Shown here: in pieces, positions 1-11,279 of the stretch | Numbering within the stretch: the first letter of the stretch is position 1 | Layout of the letters: every line of letters starts with the position of its first letter | Assembly: GCA_001414345.1 (NCBI GenBank) | Contig: LLCB01000165.1 | Span: 1-64,000, forward strand | Direction: 5' to 3' | DNA length: 64,000 bases | Origin: Hymenoscyphus infarciens | Taxonomy: Eukaryota > Ascomycota > Leotiomycetes > Helotiales > Helotiaceae | The notes under the pieces: generated by a model | The model's database searches: none | What the model was told of the DNA's origin: nothing | Seen by the model: only the letters and a program-made list of their open reading frames with translations | Position numbers and translations under genes: made by a program

Positions 1-189
1 TATAAATTTAATACTATATTAGTATTTATTAACTAACTTAGAAAGGATTTAGTATTAATACTCTATTACTTAACTATAGATACTAAAAGACTAGCTAAAC
101 TCTTTATTTAATAGATTTACTATTTTAAATACTATTTTAAATTAATTATATCTAATTAAGAACCTTAATTTATATTATTATTTTAGACT

Positions 190-1030
190 AAATTTTATTA
201 AATAATTAGTATTAAGCTTAAGCTTAGTACTATTTACTATAAATAGATAGATAAATAGATAGAGATAATAAACTAATATATTAATTAGAGATTAAGGCTC
301 TTTATAACCTACTATTAAGATAACTAGAGTAAATTAATCCTCTTAATAGATAGAGTATAAATAATACTTCTATACTTATTTATTAGTATAACCTCTTATT
401 AGCTTAAGTTTAGACTTAATCTAAAGACTTTATAAGACTAGAATATACTAAAGACTTCTATTCTCTAGGAATAACTTAACTATAATAAGGTAGTAAAAGT
501 AGCTTAATATATATACTCTACTTAGAAGATAGCTAAAGATAATATAGGTAAGGCTTAGAAAAAGATAGAGAATAGTATAAACTAATACTAAAGAGCTATT
601 AACTAAGATGTTAGAGATAAAGTCTACTTATCTACTAAGAATCTTAAAATAAATTATTCTAGTTAAAAGCTTATTAAATAGTAGATAGAACCTTTTAAAA
701 TATTAGAAAGTATAAAATACTTCTATAAGCTAAAACTTTTTAAAAGCTTATTAATTTATAATATTTTTACCTCTAATATACTTTTAAAAGATCTAAACAC
801 CTCTCTACTAAGATAAGAGGCTTTAGAGCCTCTACTAGATATTATTAAAAGTATATAAGAATAAGAGGTATAAGAAATACTTAGTAGTAGACTTTTTAAA
901 AGATAGCTATAGTATTAAGTTAAATAGGTTAGATATAATTTAAATCCTACTTAGTATCTTATAGATAATTTTTAGAGTTTATTATATTATCTAAGAGACT
1001 TTTATACTAAATATCTAGAAGAGCTAAGAC
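190..1030 (+). pseudogene. RIP-destroyed Ty3/gypsy pol: integrase C-terminal part and chromodomain
   Basis: Reading through the stop codons on the plus strand gives a recognisable end of a chromovirus-type Ty3/gypsy polyprotein. The integrase-core stretch that normally reads LSTAYHPQTDGQTERxNQ is visible near 200-270, with TAG/TAA where glutamine codons (CAG/CAA) belong. The DKVWLSTKNLK-like segment starts near 616. An EVEEILxSRLFK-like chromodomain core and a typical YLLRDFH-like end lie between about 860 and 1025. Almost every lesion is explained by C-to-T or G-to-A change at CpA/TpG, the signature of RIP. The element's upstream part lies outside the window, and no 3' LTR was identified with confidence. 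It cannot make protein. The family assignment is confident; the exact ends are not. Confidence 0.85.
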
Positions 1031-2770
1031 TACTTTAATACCTCTCTAAATAGCTTAATATATAAGAATTAGATAAGAATTAAGTAAAAGAGTTAATTTA
1101 TAAAACTCTATTAATACTTTCTAATTCTAGTTACTTTTAATAAAAAACTTATAATAAAAACCTAAGATAAAATACTAACTAGTAAGAATATTTAAAATTA
1201 ATAAAGTAAAGAACTAAGACTAAGTTATTACTAAAATAAGGTCTACTAACTCTCTCTAGGCTATAGCCTCTTCTTTCTCTAACTTATTATCCTCCTCTCT
1301 ACTCTTTTAAGCGTAAGAAGCCTAAATCGGCTCTTTCTCTACTACCTCCTCCTTATAGAGACACTTCTTACTTTAGTAACCTCTTATAACTAGCTTTAGA
1401 AGAGACGCTTATAAACTCTTTAAGTAGGCTTTAAAGAGGACCTAAACCTAGGTTTAGATAGAAGTCCTACTCTCTATAATATAGTATAAGAACTATTAAA
1501 TATTAGTAACTAAAACTACTTTAATAAGTAAGAGATACTTATAGTAACCTTAGTATAAAGTACCTAAGTCTCTTCTAAGAGAGTAAACTATACCTCTAAA
1601 CTATTTTTTAGTACCTCTATACTAGTAACAACTAACACCTTATCTAAGGCCTTAGTAGCCTTCTTAATCTCCCTCTTCTCCTCCTTATACTTAAGCTTAC
1701 TAAACTCCTTTCTAATAAACTATAGTAACTACCTAAGTTAGAACGAATTTAGTATATATTTAAGATTAAACTTACTAGGATATATATAGTATTCTACTTA
1801 ATATAGTACCTATACTTCTTCGACTTTAGCTTCTTAAAAGTATATATATAATATCTATTCTAAGATTTTACTCAAAGACACTAAACATAGTAGACTTAGT
1901 AGACAGCTAGAAGCGTACTAGGAGAATATAGAAGAGGTATTTTACTATATTAGATTAGCCTTAAATTAGATCTAATTAAGAAGGGAAGAACTTACTTTTA
2001 TATATATATATATAATATATATATATATTCTAAGAGATAAGTTAGTATATAAGAATATACCTAATTAAAAGGTATTCTTACTATTTATATTATTTAGATA
2101 AAAAGAAAAGAAGAAGAGAAGTTAGAATCGAGGAAAAGTCGCTTACTAATATACTACTTATAATAATAGCTATCGCTTTATAATTATTATTTATCGCTTA
2201 ATAATTACTATTATAATATATAATAATAGTAAGAATATAATAACTCTATAATAGTATACTACTTTCTACTCTATAGCTAATTATTAGCCTCTCTTCCGTT
2301 TATATCCTATTATTATATAATATATAGTAATAAATAAAGAGCGATTAGCTCTTAAAATAATAATACTACTAGCTACTAACTCTACCTTAACTACTATATA
2401 CTATAATAGTAGATAAATCATATTCTTTATAATAAAGAGATAAATAATACTCTAATTAACCTAATACTATACTAATTAATAACTAAAGACTTAGAACGAG
2501 TCTTTTTAAAGAAGAGAGAATATAATAGTATACTATTCTAAATTATTATATAATAGTACTATCTTAAATTATTAGTATTTACGAAACTACTAATACTCTT
2601 AAGCACTACTAATACCTCTAATACTCCTAGAGCTAAGATTATAAATAACTAATACTTATATAAGCGAAGTGCTAAAGGTATTAATATCTAATATTTATAT
2701 ATAAAAGAGATTAAGATTTAGATATTATATATTTAGCTTTCTGAAGGTTTAGAGGTTATATATTTAGCTT
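1031..2770. other. AT-rich RIP-mutated repeat DNA, no gene
   Basis: CpA and TpG dinucleotides are rare, and TA, TAG and TAA occur in all frames. Parts are pyrimidine-rich (1250-1900) and parts are A/T microsatellite-like (2150-2460). It is presumably the 3' end of the gypsy relic plus other transposon debris. No frame gave a recognisable protein. Confidence 0.6.
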
Positions 2771-2779
2771 TTTAGCTCT

Positions 2780-2998
2780 TATTATTTAGTATTAGCTATA
2801 TTAGGCAGAGCTCGGTTATTATTATTATTAGAACTTAGAAGCTTCTAACCTCTTATATATAGACGTTTATATTTAGTATAGAAGAGAGATAGTTATTGTT
2901 TTCTTCTATATTAGAGCCTCGTATCTACTCACGTTATTCAGTCTCAAACGCACTTCTATATACCTCTTCTCCTATAGTATATATTTCGTGCTATTATA
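2780..2998 (+). repeat. Older LTR copy (partial), related to the LTRs at 3687 and 5815
   Basis: This stretch shares the 3' part of the two intact LTRs: the CCTCTTATATATAG block, the GAAGAGAGATAGTT block, the TTCTTCTATATTAG block and the terminal TTTCGTGCTATTATA. It is more diverged than the other two copies, and I could not place its 5' end. The DNA just downstream differs from the interior of the 3687-6125 element. It is therefore either a solo LTR or the 5' LTR of a different, related element. Confidence 0.6.
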
Positions 2999-3028
2999 AT
3001 ATCTACTAGTAAAAGGTTAGCTTAATCG

Positions 3029-3292
3029 TTGTCTTTGTCTAAAGGTTTAAACTTATTAAATTCTAAGGCTAAATCGCTTATTAAGAAGACTAAATTAGAG
3101 CCTTTAATAGAAGAGGAGAAGCTAGTTAAATTCGAGGCCTTAGAAGAGGTATTACTAGTAGTAAAGAATAAGATAGTAAAGAATAAGATAGTAAAGAATA
3201 AGATAGTAAAGAGTAAGCTAGAGGTTAATTATAGAGATATAGAAAAGAGGTTATCTTATACTTCTAAGCGATTTAAACCTCTTATACGCTAG
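3029..3292 (+). pseudogene. Short open frame after the older LTR, with a KNKIV tandem repeat; possible gag remnant
   Basis: An 87-codon Lys/Glu-rich frame begins 31 bp after the end of the older LTR, where a gag start would be expected. It contains three to four copies of a five-residue KNKIV unit (15-bp tandem repeat near 3165-3210). It resembles no domain I know. It may simply be a stop-poor stretch in AT-rich relic DNA. Confidence that it is a functional gene is very low. Confidence 0.25.
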
Positions 3293-3686
3293 CGTTAAGC
3301 CTTAATTTTAGTTAGAATTTATTTAAAATAGAGTTTTCTTCTTTTAGTATAATAATATTAATATTTTATTTCTCTTTTATTTCTTTTATTTTAAATTAAA
3401 AATAGAAGCTATTTAAATATAGATAAACACTTTCTTTTATAAAAAGTATTTAATTAGACGTTATTATAATACTCTAAAGTAGCTCTATAATAAGTAAGAT
3501 TATTAATAAGTTTCTCTCGCTTTCTAAAAAATCGCGTTATATAACTCTAATATTATATTAACTCTACTAGAACCCTACTCTACTATAGGTTTAAAAATAA
3601 TTATATACCTACTTAAATTAATTAACTTTACGTCTAAATTACGTTTTTCTTATATTTCTCTCTTATTTCTCTTATATTTCTACCTA

Positions 3687-3997
3687 TGTAACAGTATGCT
3701 ATTATTCTAGATAGCTAGGAGTACCTGCTATATATAAGGTTTTAGTAGTTATTGTCTTATATTATCTATTTTAGGAAGATTACGTAGGTTTAGGCTTTTA
3801 TATTAGTCGACGTATAACGTTAGTCGGTTTCAGACCTTTTAGTTCGAACCTCTTATATATAGTAGCCTACTCTTAGAGTAGAAGAGGGATAGTTTTTCCT
3901 TTTCTTCTATATTAGTACCTAGTATCTACATACGTCATTCTTCTATATACACTCCTATATACCTCTACTATAGTTGTGTGTATTTCGAGCTATTATA
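3687..3997 (+). repeat. Left (5') LTR, 311 bp
   Basis: It is the same length as the right LTR. In the first ~165 bp that I compared base by base, every difference is a transition, in both directions. That is what RIP acting on both copies would leave. Confidence 0.9.
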
Positions 3998-4344
3998 TAA
4001 AAAGGAAAAACTCTACTTTGCTAGTGACAGCATTTATAATATCTCTTTTGAGCTTGTTATTGCTTTTTTTGTTTCTTTTTTAGGCTAGAATCGGACTTGA
4101 ATAACGATAACCTTAAATAGCTAGGTAATTAGAGACTACCTAAACAGCTAGTGATATTAGGGTTTAGTATTAGTTTTAGATAGTTAGTAAAAATTATATT
4201 TTATATATCAAGGAAACAGGAATACGCTAAGTGTTTTAGAAGCTTTTAATAACCCTCTAAATACAGAGACTACTACACACAGGTTCAGTGAATAAGTTAA
4301 CTATCACCTTAAAGTCATCGTGAAGGCTTCTGAATCTGCTCTTA

Positions 4345-4365
4345 CCCCCCCCCCCCCCCCCCCCC
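4345..4365 (+). repeat. 21-bp poly-C run inside the LTR element
   Basis: This is an uninterrupted run of 21 C in the interior of the retrotransposon, just upstream of a 63-codon open frame (4389-4580). It is conspicuous in a region otherwise stripped of C. Its length may be inaccurate because homopolymers are hard to sequence. Confidence 0.9.
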
Positions 4366-4739
4366 TCCTCTAAATCGACATCTTCGAAATGTTGAACCCA
4401 GTTTTGCTACGAGGCGTTGAACGCCTTTCCAGAGCTACTGCCACTCCTCTTTTTGAAAGACCCTCTGAACCCTCTTTGAACCAAAACTGTATAGTAAATA
4501 TAAAAGGTTTTGAAGAGACTTTTCAAATGTGGATAATATATAGACGAGAGATAGAGACATATAAAATAAAGGATAAATAATTGGTTAGCTGAGATAGACG
4601 AAGTTAATAACTAAAATCCTACCTTTGAAACCTCTCTGATCTGACTCTCCTTTGCTTTTAAAGCTTGAATTTAGATCTCTTTTACTTAAAGGACACCGCT
4701 GTCCCTGATACCTTCTTACTACTTCTCTTGAATTGGATA

Positions 4740-5050
4740 TGAATCAGTTGAAATATGCTTTTCAATCAAGACTAAAGAAGCAAGCTCTTAACTAAGTTAT
4801 TGCTATTAATTCTAACTAAATATTATTAGACTAAAGGAAGTGGAATTAGAAGAAAATTATACTAAAGAAACGTTTGCTTTTTAAGTACGGCTATACTTAG
4901 AGAGAATAGGAATAGTTCTTTTATATATAGGATAAGATTATACCTTAGCTCTAGAACACGTCTACTGCTCTTAAGAGACGTTAGAATTATAACCTTAGAT
5001 AAAAAGAGATACCGAAGTACTAGCTATTTAGAAACAACTACGCTTGTTAA
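4740..5050 (+). pseudogene. RIP-inactivated coding remnant in the LTR element (gag-like position)
   Basis: One plus-strand frame contains about fifteen TAG/TAA codons but otherwise reads as an ordinary charged protein sequence. Each stop would be a glutamine codon before a C-to-T change. The position, in the first half of the interior, fits a gag-type protein, but I recognise no zinc knuckle or other motif. This is inference from the stop pattern only. Confidence 0.5.
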
Positions 5051-5814
5051 TATTAACACTCTAGTTTAAAAGAATACTCTTCTATCCTTGTCTAGTTTAG
5101 CCCTGAGCTCTCTATAATATAATAGTAACTCTTCTTTGAAATCAGAAGATGATGATTAAGTCCTTAAGTACCTCTGAAGAGAATAAGGTAATATAACTAC
5201 TTCAGTATCAAGTTCATTTGACTAGCTGAAACTACTTTTTTTATTGTCTTAAACTTTAAATAGTGAAACTCTTTAACATTTAGTAACAAACTCTTTTGAC
5301 TAGTTGAAACCCCACTGACTTTGGTATAGAGTCTTATAGTCTTTATATTCTTTTTTATTTGAATTTGAATTAGATATAAATCAGTACACCCTTGAAGTGA
5401 ACTCTTAGCTGAGATATTACTGTTACTTATAACATTACCTCTTGATGTTCACTTCTAACTCTACTTTGAATTTACTTTTGATGTTTGAACTTTTTCTGAC
5501 TTACTAGACAGATTAGATCACACTTTTTTAGTGAACGAAAATACTTGCTTTTAATATTAAAGGATTAGAAACGAAGTCTCTTTTGTAAGCATCTACAAAT
5601 TGGTTTAGTTATAATTCAGACCCAAAATTGATATCTTGTCTTGCTTATGACAAAATACAATTAATCTTTGAACCAGGTTAGCTATAATTTAAACCTTGAC
5701 CTTCTTACTTACAACAAATGCTTTAACCTTGACAATAATACTATAGCATCCTAATTCGACTCTGAACGATAAGAGAGAGAAGACTCAGAACGAGTCTTTT
5801 TTAAGAGAGGGAGA

Positions 5815-6125
5815 TGTGACGGCATGCCGTCATCCTAGATAGCTAGGAGTACCTGTCATATATGAGGTTTTAGCAGTTGTTATCTTACATTATCTGTTTT
5901 AAGAAGGTTACGTAGGTTCGAGCTTTTGTATTAGCTGACGTATGACGTTAGTCGGTTTTAGACCTTTGAGTTTAAACCTCTTATATATAGCAGTCTACTC
6001 TTAGAGTAGAAGAGAGATAGTTTTTTCTTTTCTTCTATATTAGTACCTAGTATCTACATACGTCATTCTTCTATACGTACTCTTATATGCCTCTACTGTA
6101 GTTATATATATTTCGTGCCGTTATA
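5815..6125 (+). repeat. Right (3') LTR, 311 bp, opening with a 16-bp perfect palindrome
   Basis: The LTR opens TG and within its first 18 bases contains the perfect palindrome TGACGGCATGCCGTCA (5817-5832). It is less mutated than the left copy, which has TAACAGTATGCTATTA at the same place. Confidence 0.9.
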
Positions 6126-6130
6126 ACCTA

Positions 6131-8380
6131 GTTCTTTTAAATAACTCTTAGTTATAACGATTAGTCTAGCGAAGTAGGCGGCGACTAGAGAGAAGTTATA
6201 TAATTTATATATAATAAAAGAAAAGCCTCTTATGTATATAATAGAAAGAATAGCTGCTAAAGAGTTAATTATAAAGTAAGTTAAATTTACTCTATTACTA
6301 TAAAGTAAGTATATACTAATATTTAATAGTAAAAAGACCTTTTAACGTAAGTTTAAAGCTTAGAACTTTCTTATAAAAATTCCTAATATTATCAACGATC
6401 TAGAGACTATTTAATTAGCTATAAAGTTATAGTATAAGAACTTTACTTATAAGAAAATCCTATATATACTTAATTAATTTAAGAGTATACTAATATCTGA
6501 TTAATAGCTTTAAAGGTTTTAAATACGTTAAAAGCTTCTACTTTGTTAAATAAAACCTCTTACGCTTAAGTAAGATACTACTCTTATTAATACTATTATA
6601 AATAAATTTAAATCTAGCTAAGTAACCTAATATAGCTATTATACTACGTATATTTACTTTTATTATAAGCTAGGCTTCTTTATTAGTAAAAGAGAGATTA
6701 CTTAATTGAATTAGTAGATAATATCTATATCTACTAAGGCTAGGAAGAATATTCTTAAGAGAGTTTATAAGTAGTTTATTATTAAGAGACTAAATTAGAT
6801 ATAAAGTCTTAATAGCTATAATAAATTATCCTTCTATAGCTTCTAGATATATAGATTTATTAACGCCTACTTATATAAGATATTAAGATATTTTATTAGC
6901 CTTTTTAACTATACCTAGGTTACGGTTATAAAGTACTACCTTCGATTAGTATATAAATATAGCTTTCTAAAAGTAGTATAAGTAGATAAAGGTATAAACA
7001 CTCTTTTAATAGTAGTATACTATCTTCTTTTATAGCGCTAAAAGAAGCCTAATTTAAGGATATTAAAGACTTAGGTATATAGTACTTCTACTAAAAACTA
7101 GCGTATTAAGTAATAGTAGTATACTCTAATCGATTAATAAACTTCTTAGTAGATAGAATACTTTTAAGTACTTAAATAAAAGAGTCTTTTTAATAGCTTA
7201 AAGTATAATTAGATCGCTTTATAATATATCTATATAGACGTTATCTACTACTAGATCGACGAGTTTATTAAGACCTATAATATATACTCTATTCAAAAGC
7301 AACGTTAGCGATAGTAGGAAGTACTATAAGAGAAGCTAGATAAGATATACGATTATTAGAATAATAACGCTAGAAACTATAAGTATAAGGCTAATCTAGA
7401 GATATAGAAGAATCTCTAGAAAGAGGTCTCTTTTTATAATAATATTAAGTATCTTAATAATAATACTTATATAGTATATAATAAGATTAAGATAGGTTAG
7501 CTTAAGGCCGATAACAAAGACTTCGACCTTTTTAATAAGATATAGTTAAAGCTTAATATACTATATACTTAATTTTATCTATATCTTTATATAGAATTAT
7601 ATATTAAGAAGCACGTCTATTAAATAAAGGAATTAGTTATACTAGTAGAAGAGAAGGACCTTATTAATACTATAAAGGCTCTTATACTTAAGATAGAGGA
7701 AGAAATAGATAATAAACCTAGGTATTATAATAGAGAGTATAAATAAGACGTTATAGTATATATAGATACTAACTAGCCTTTATAGAATAACTAAGAGTAA
7801 TATATTAAATCTAATAAAGAAGAAGAAGAGGAAGTAAAGAGAGATAATAGTAGTAGGATATACTTCGAGTCTAGTCCTTCTAAATAAGTAGATTTTAGAT
7901 TATCTAAAGTATTATTAGAAAGAGGGAAAATACTAGTTTTAAAGCGCTAATAATATTATAATTTATTAAATATATATACTTTTAGTACGCCTAAATAGCC
8001 TTAATATATAATTCTCTTAACTTTAAAGTATAATTAAGTATAAAAGGTGGTAGTAGAGTACGTTAAATTATAATATATTTAAGCGTAAAAAGTCGATTTT
8101 CTAAAATATCTAAGAGAGTCGCTAATAGCTACTATAGACCTAAGACTAAGGATTGAAGATAATGTTAGAGTATAAGAGAGTATTAGAGGAGATAGTAGTA
8201 AAGCTACTATAGTATAATACTTAGGTTTATATAATTATTATCTATTTATACCTATCTCTTTAGAATATAAGGTTATAGTTATAGTTATTTCTCTCTCTCT
8301 TACCCTCCCTTTTTAGGTTTATAGTAAGATGATTATAAGTACTTAGCTATAACGTCGCTACTTCTCTCGCTTTAAGTCTT
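6131..8380. other. AT-rich transposon debris, no recognisable gene
   Basis: This heavily RIP-mutated DNA continues the sequence interrupted by the LTR element. On the plus strand between about 7000 and 7870 one frame is rich in K, E, D, N and Y with TAG at likely glutamine positions, ending in an acidic run. This is a coding relic of unidentified type. No transposase or polymerase motif was recognised. Confidence 0.5.
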
Positions 8381-8497
8381 AATCTAACCTAATCTAACCT
8401 AATCTAGTAGAGGGACTTATAGAAGAAGGAGCTATACCCTGTCCTATCCTGTCCTATCCTGTCCTATCCTGTCCTATCCTGTCCTATCCTATCCTGT
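8381..8497. repeat. Two adjacent 10-bp tandem repeats
   Basis: AATCTAACCT occurs twice plus a partial copy at 8381-8405. GTCCTATCCT occurs five times in perfect register at 8441-8490, followed by a partial copy. Both units are 10 bp. No function is evident. Confidence 0.9.
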
Positions 8498-9971
8498 CTA
8501 GCTCTAACTACCGTACCCCTCTAATTCTCTTTTAGTAAGTGAGTAGGGAGCGGAAATGATCTAGTTTAGATTCCTTCGTTCTTCTACTTAATAGCTAGCG
8601 AGGTTTAGCTCATCTATAGAGGCTGGGCCTTAAATTATGTCAGAGAAATCTAAGGATCCTGTTCAACTCTAGGGAGTAAGTATTTAATATATAGATAGGT
8701 GGTGAGTGAACCTTAATTTTTTTTTTTTCTCTCTCTCTCTCTCTCTCTTTACTTAATAGAGTATATATACCTTAATATAGAATATATTCTAGTATAAGTT
8801 AGGTACTATTCTACCTACCCCTTAGTAAATTATCCCTTTACAGTTTTACTTATATATAGTTAAGAATTCTTAAGCTATTTTATAATTTTTAGAGGATTAA
8901 GAGATTAAGGTATATCTTCTACTCGCTATTTAAAGTATAGGATCTTAGTATATAGAGTTCTTATTATATATAATAGGGACGTAAGTAGTAGGAGAGCGGT
9001 CTAAGACTTAGTTAAGGTTAGCAATTATAGAGATAGGAAGTAGTTAGAGGGAGGAAGGTGCGCGTTTATTGTTATAAGGAAGCCTTCTCTTCCTTGGTAG
9101 TCTTCTCTCTTCTACACCGAAATTCTACCTATAGAACACCAGCTAGGTAGGGATTGCAAAGGAAGTTACGACTCTCTTGCTCACTTCCTGTTGAATCCTC
9201 GGCTCTTGAAGTCAAGGCTCTCCTGGGTCAATTCGACATCCACCTCAGAAGGGACTTACGGTTGCCCAAATTCAAGTTGAGGAAGGAACGACCTGGAGGG
9301 TGATTTTCCCGACTGGCTTTTCCGAGTCTCGTCATTCCTTCCCTGACTCAAGTCGCCTTGGTCCAGAGGCCACTGGGAAAGTTTGCGAGAGTTTACAACC
9401 TCAATTTGATAGCCTCTTTTACCGGGTTCATTGTTGCCTACTCTTCAGCAGGCGCAGCTTTCCGCAGAACTACGTTTACTTTTGCAACAGCAACACTCAG
9501 GCATGGCGTAGGGAATTTACAAGGTCGGTCTACCAGTTTCATTAGTGAGAGGCGGAGATTCATACCAAATCACCCAAGGCAAATTTTTGGGAAGTCTGCC
9601 ACGGTGATGAAGAGAGAGAAGAAGCGCAGCTCGACGAAAATTCGCAATCCGAGGGACATGGGTTCACTGTCCAGAGTACTCCTTCCCTTTCGTCCCTGAG
9701 GAAGAAACGACCCAGAAGTGTCTTGCGGTCGATTTTCGCCCATATTTGTTTTCAGGAGTCTCCTGGTCGAGATCGAGGTTACCCGGCGCCTCCCCCCTCT
9801 CTACTCGATAGACCGGGTAGCTCGAGACGAGACTTTGAGGTCGTTCCTTCCCTCTCCATGTCGAATTCGACGCTTGACTCCCTGAACCACAACGAAAATG
9901 GAAGGACCACCGCGGGTGAACGATGGCTTGTCGATTTGTGGAGAATCTTAACCTTGGGAGGAATTTAGATA
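8498..9971. other. Transition from AT-rich relics to normal-composition DNA, no gene assigned
   Basis: Base composition changes near 9060. From 9100 to 9960 the sequence is of ordinary composition and has small overlapping open frames of 81-113 codons, but none shows a recognisable motif. A diverged direct repeat (an AGGAAG-AACGACC block followed by GATTTTC) occurs near 9280 and near 9700. This suggests repeat-derived DNA that escaped RIP. Confidence 0.5.
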
Positions 9972-11165
9972 AACGGTAAATGATTAGAATAGTACTAAAA
10001 AAATCAAAAACAACTAGAATGGTATTAATTTTGTTTTCTTGAATAGTACTGTTTCAAGCACTTATTTTTCTACTAACGATTCCTGAACTTCAATAGTCTT
10101 TGTCGACAAAATCGCTACCTTGTAAGTCGCTTGCTTCTCGAGCTCTTTGGTGCTTACGGCTTTTATTACTTGAATTGGGCCTCCTAAGCACGCTCTATTC
10201 GTCGAACTGACTATCCTCTTTACGAGGTTAGCTAGGCTTCTTCTTTTTGGGGTTTTGGTGGTATATCGCTGGTGTTGAAGGTCTACGGACTTCTTTACAA
10301 AGAGAGTAGCCCTTCAAACTAAGACCAAATTACAGTATCCTAATACGCTAAAAAATTGGATTGACTAAATTATGAATAGGAAATCGCAAATCGTAAAGTC
10401 TTACTTTCTATAAGTATAAAATAGAAGATTTCTGATTCCTTTACTCGTTCTTCTCTCTCTCTCTCTCTTACTACTCTTGCTACTCTACACCTATCTATAT
10501 TGAAATTAAATAGCCTTATCTACGGGATAACAAGTACTATATATATCGTACAATATCGCTCTTTTATTACCTATCGCCTCTCGCTGTTACTATCGCTTCC
10601 TTACTATTATTTCTAGATAAATAATAGAGAGGGAGAGAGGTTAGAAGAGTGGAAAAGGCGAAGAGCTGAAGAGAGAGAGATTGTTTACTACTTTCTTAAA
10701 CGTCTCTTACCTATACTAGGAAAAGATTTCAACTAAAATGTTTGCTCTCCCCCTCTCTCTCTTCTCCTCTTCTCTATATACTTACCTATATATAACATAT
10801 CGAAGAAGAGAAAGAGTAGCGAGAGAGAGTAAGAGGTATTATAATACTCATCTACCTCGTTTTTACTAAGGGACGGAATAAGCTTGGGGGCTTAGATAAC
10901 TAAATAGTTGACTTTTGCGATTTAGTTCCTTCCGACTTTTTAGTAAATCTAGGACGCCCTCCTAATTAATATTATCATTCGCTATTTTCCTAGCTATATA
11001 CACTTAAAGAACGGTGAGTAAAAAGTAATACAAATAGCACTCTTGCAGACTAGAGTGGTACTTATTGAATTAGTATTGAAGATACTATTACAACATTGAG
11101 TGCTTAAACTGGTGCTATTCTAGTTGTTTTGAATTAAAAAGGTGCTATTCGGATCAATTACCGTT
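9972..11165. mobile_element. Non-autonomous DNA transposon with inverted terminal repeats
   Basis: The left end (TA then AACGGTAA...) and the right end (...TTACCGTT then TA) are inverted copies of each other over about 70 bp. The left copy carries several C-to-T-type changes. TA at both borders (9970-9971 and 11166-11167) fits a Tc1/mariner or pogo-type target duplication. A motif of the form GAATAGCAC recurs in both subterminal regions about 30 bp apart (9987, 10041 and relatives on the left; inverted at 11112 and 11142 on the right). Repeated subterminal motifs are typical of transposase-binding sites. The roughly 1-kb interior has no transposase frame. Confidence 0.75.
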
Positions 11166-11279
11166 TAATAAATCCTCTTGACCAACGATCTGGCACTGGA
11201 GTGGACGAGACTTCCAAAAACTCTTTTTGGTACTATGCCACTCATATGCTTGAGGAGGATTTTACTGTAGGTGTCGATT

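Larger units (their letters stand above)
3687..6125 (+). mobile_element. Structurally complete LTR retrotransposon, probably non-autonomous
   Basis: Two 311-bp LTRs (3687-3997 and 5815-6125) flank an 1817-bp interior. The five bases ACCTA lie directly before the left LTR (3682-3686) and directly after the right one (6126-6130), a perfect target-site duplication. A purine tract (AAGAGAGGGAGA) immediately precedes the right LTR, as expected for the plus-strand primer. The LTR starts TGTGACGGCA and ends TGCCGTTATA, an inverted pair once C-to-T change at the end is allowed for. The interior is too short for protease, reverse transcriptase and integrase, and none was seen. The interior keeps more TG and CA than its surroundings, so the element is likely a later insertion into already mutated DNA. 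The strand is inferred from the purine tract. Confidence 0.9.

Noticed and set aside
1..9060. Possible centromere or telomere
   Set aside because: No telomere repeat, and the AT-richness is explained by mutated transposons. The window alone cannot show a centromere.
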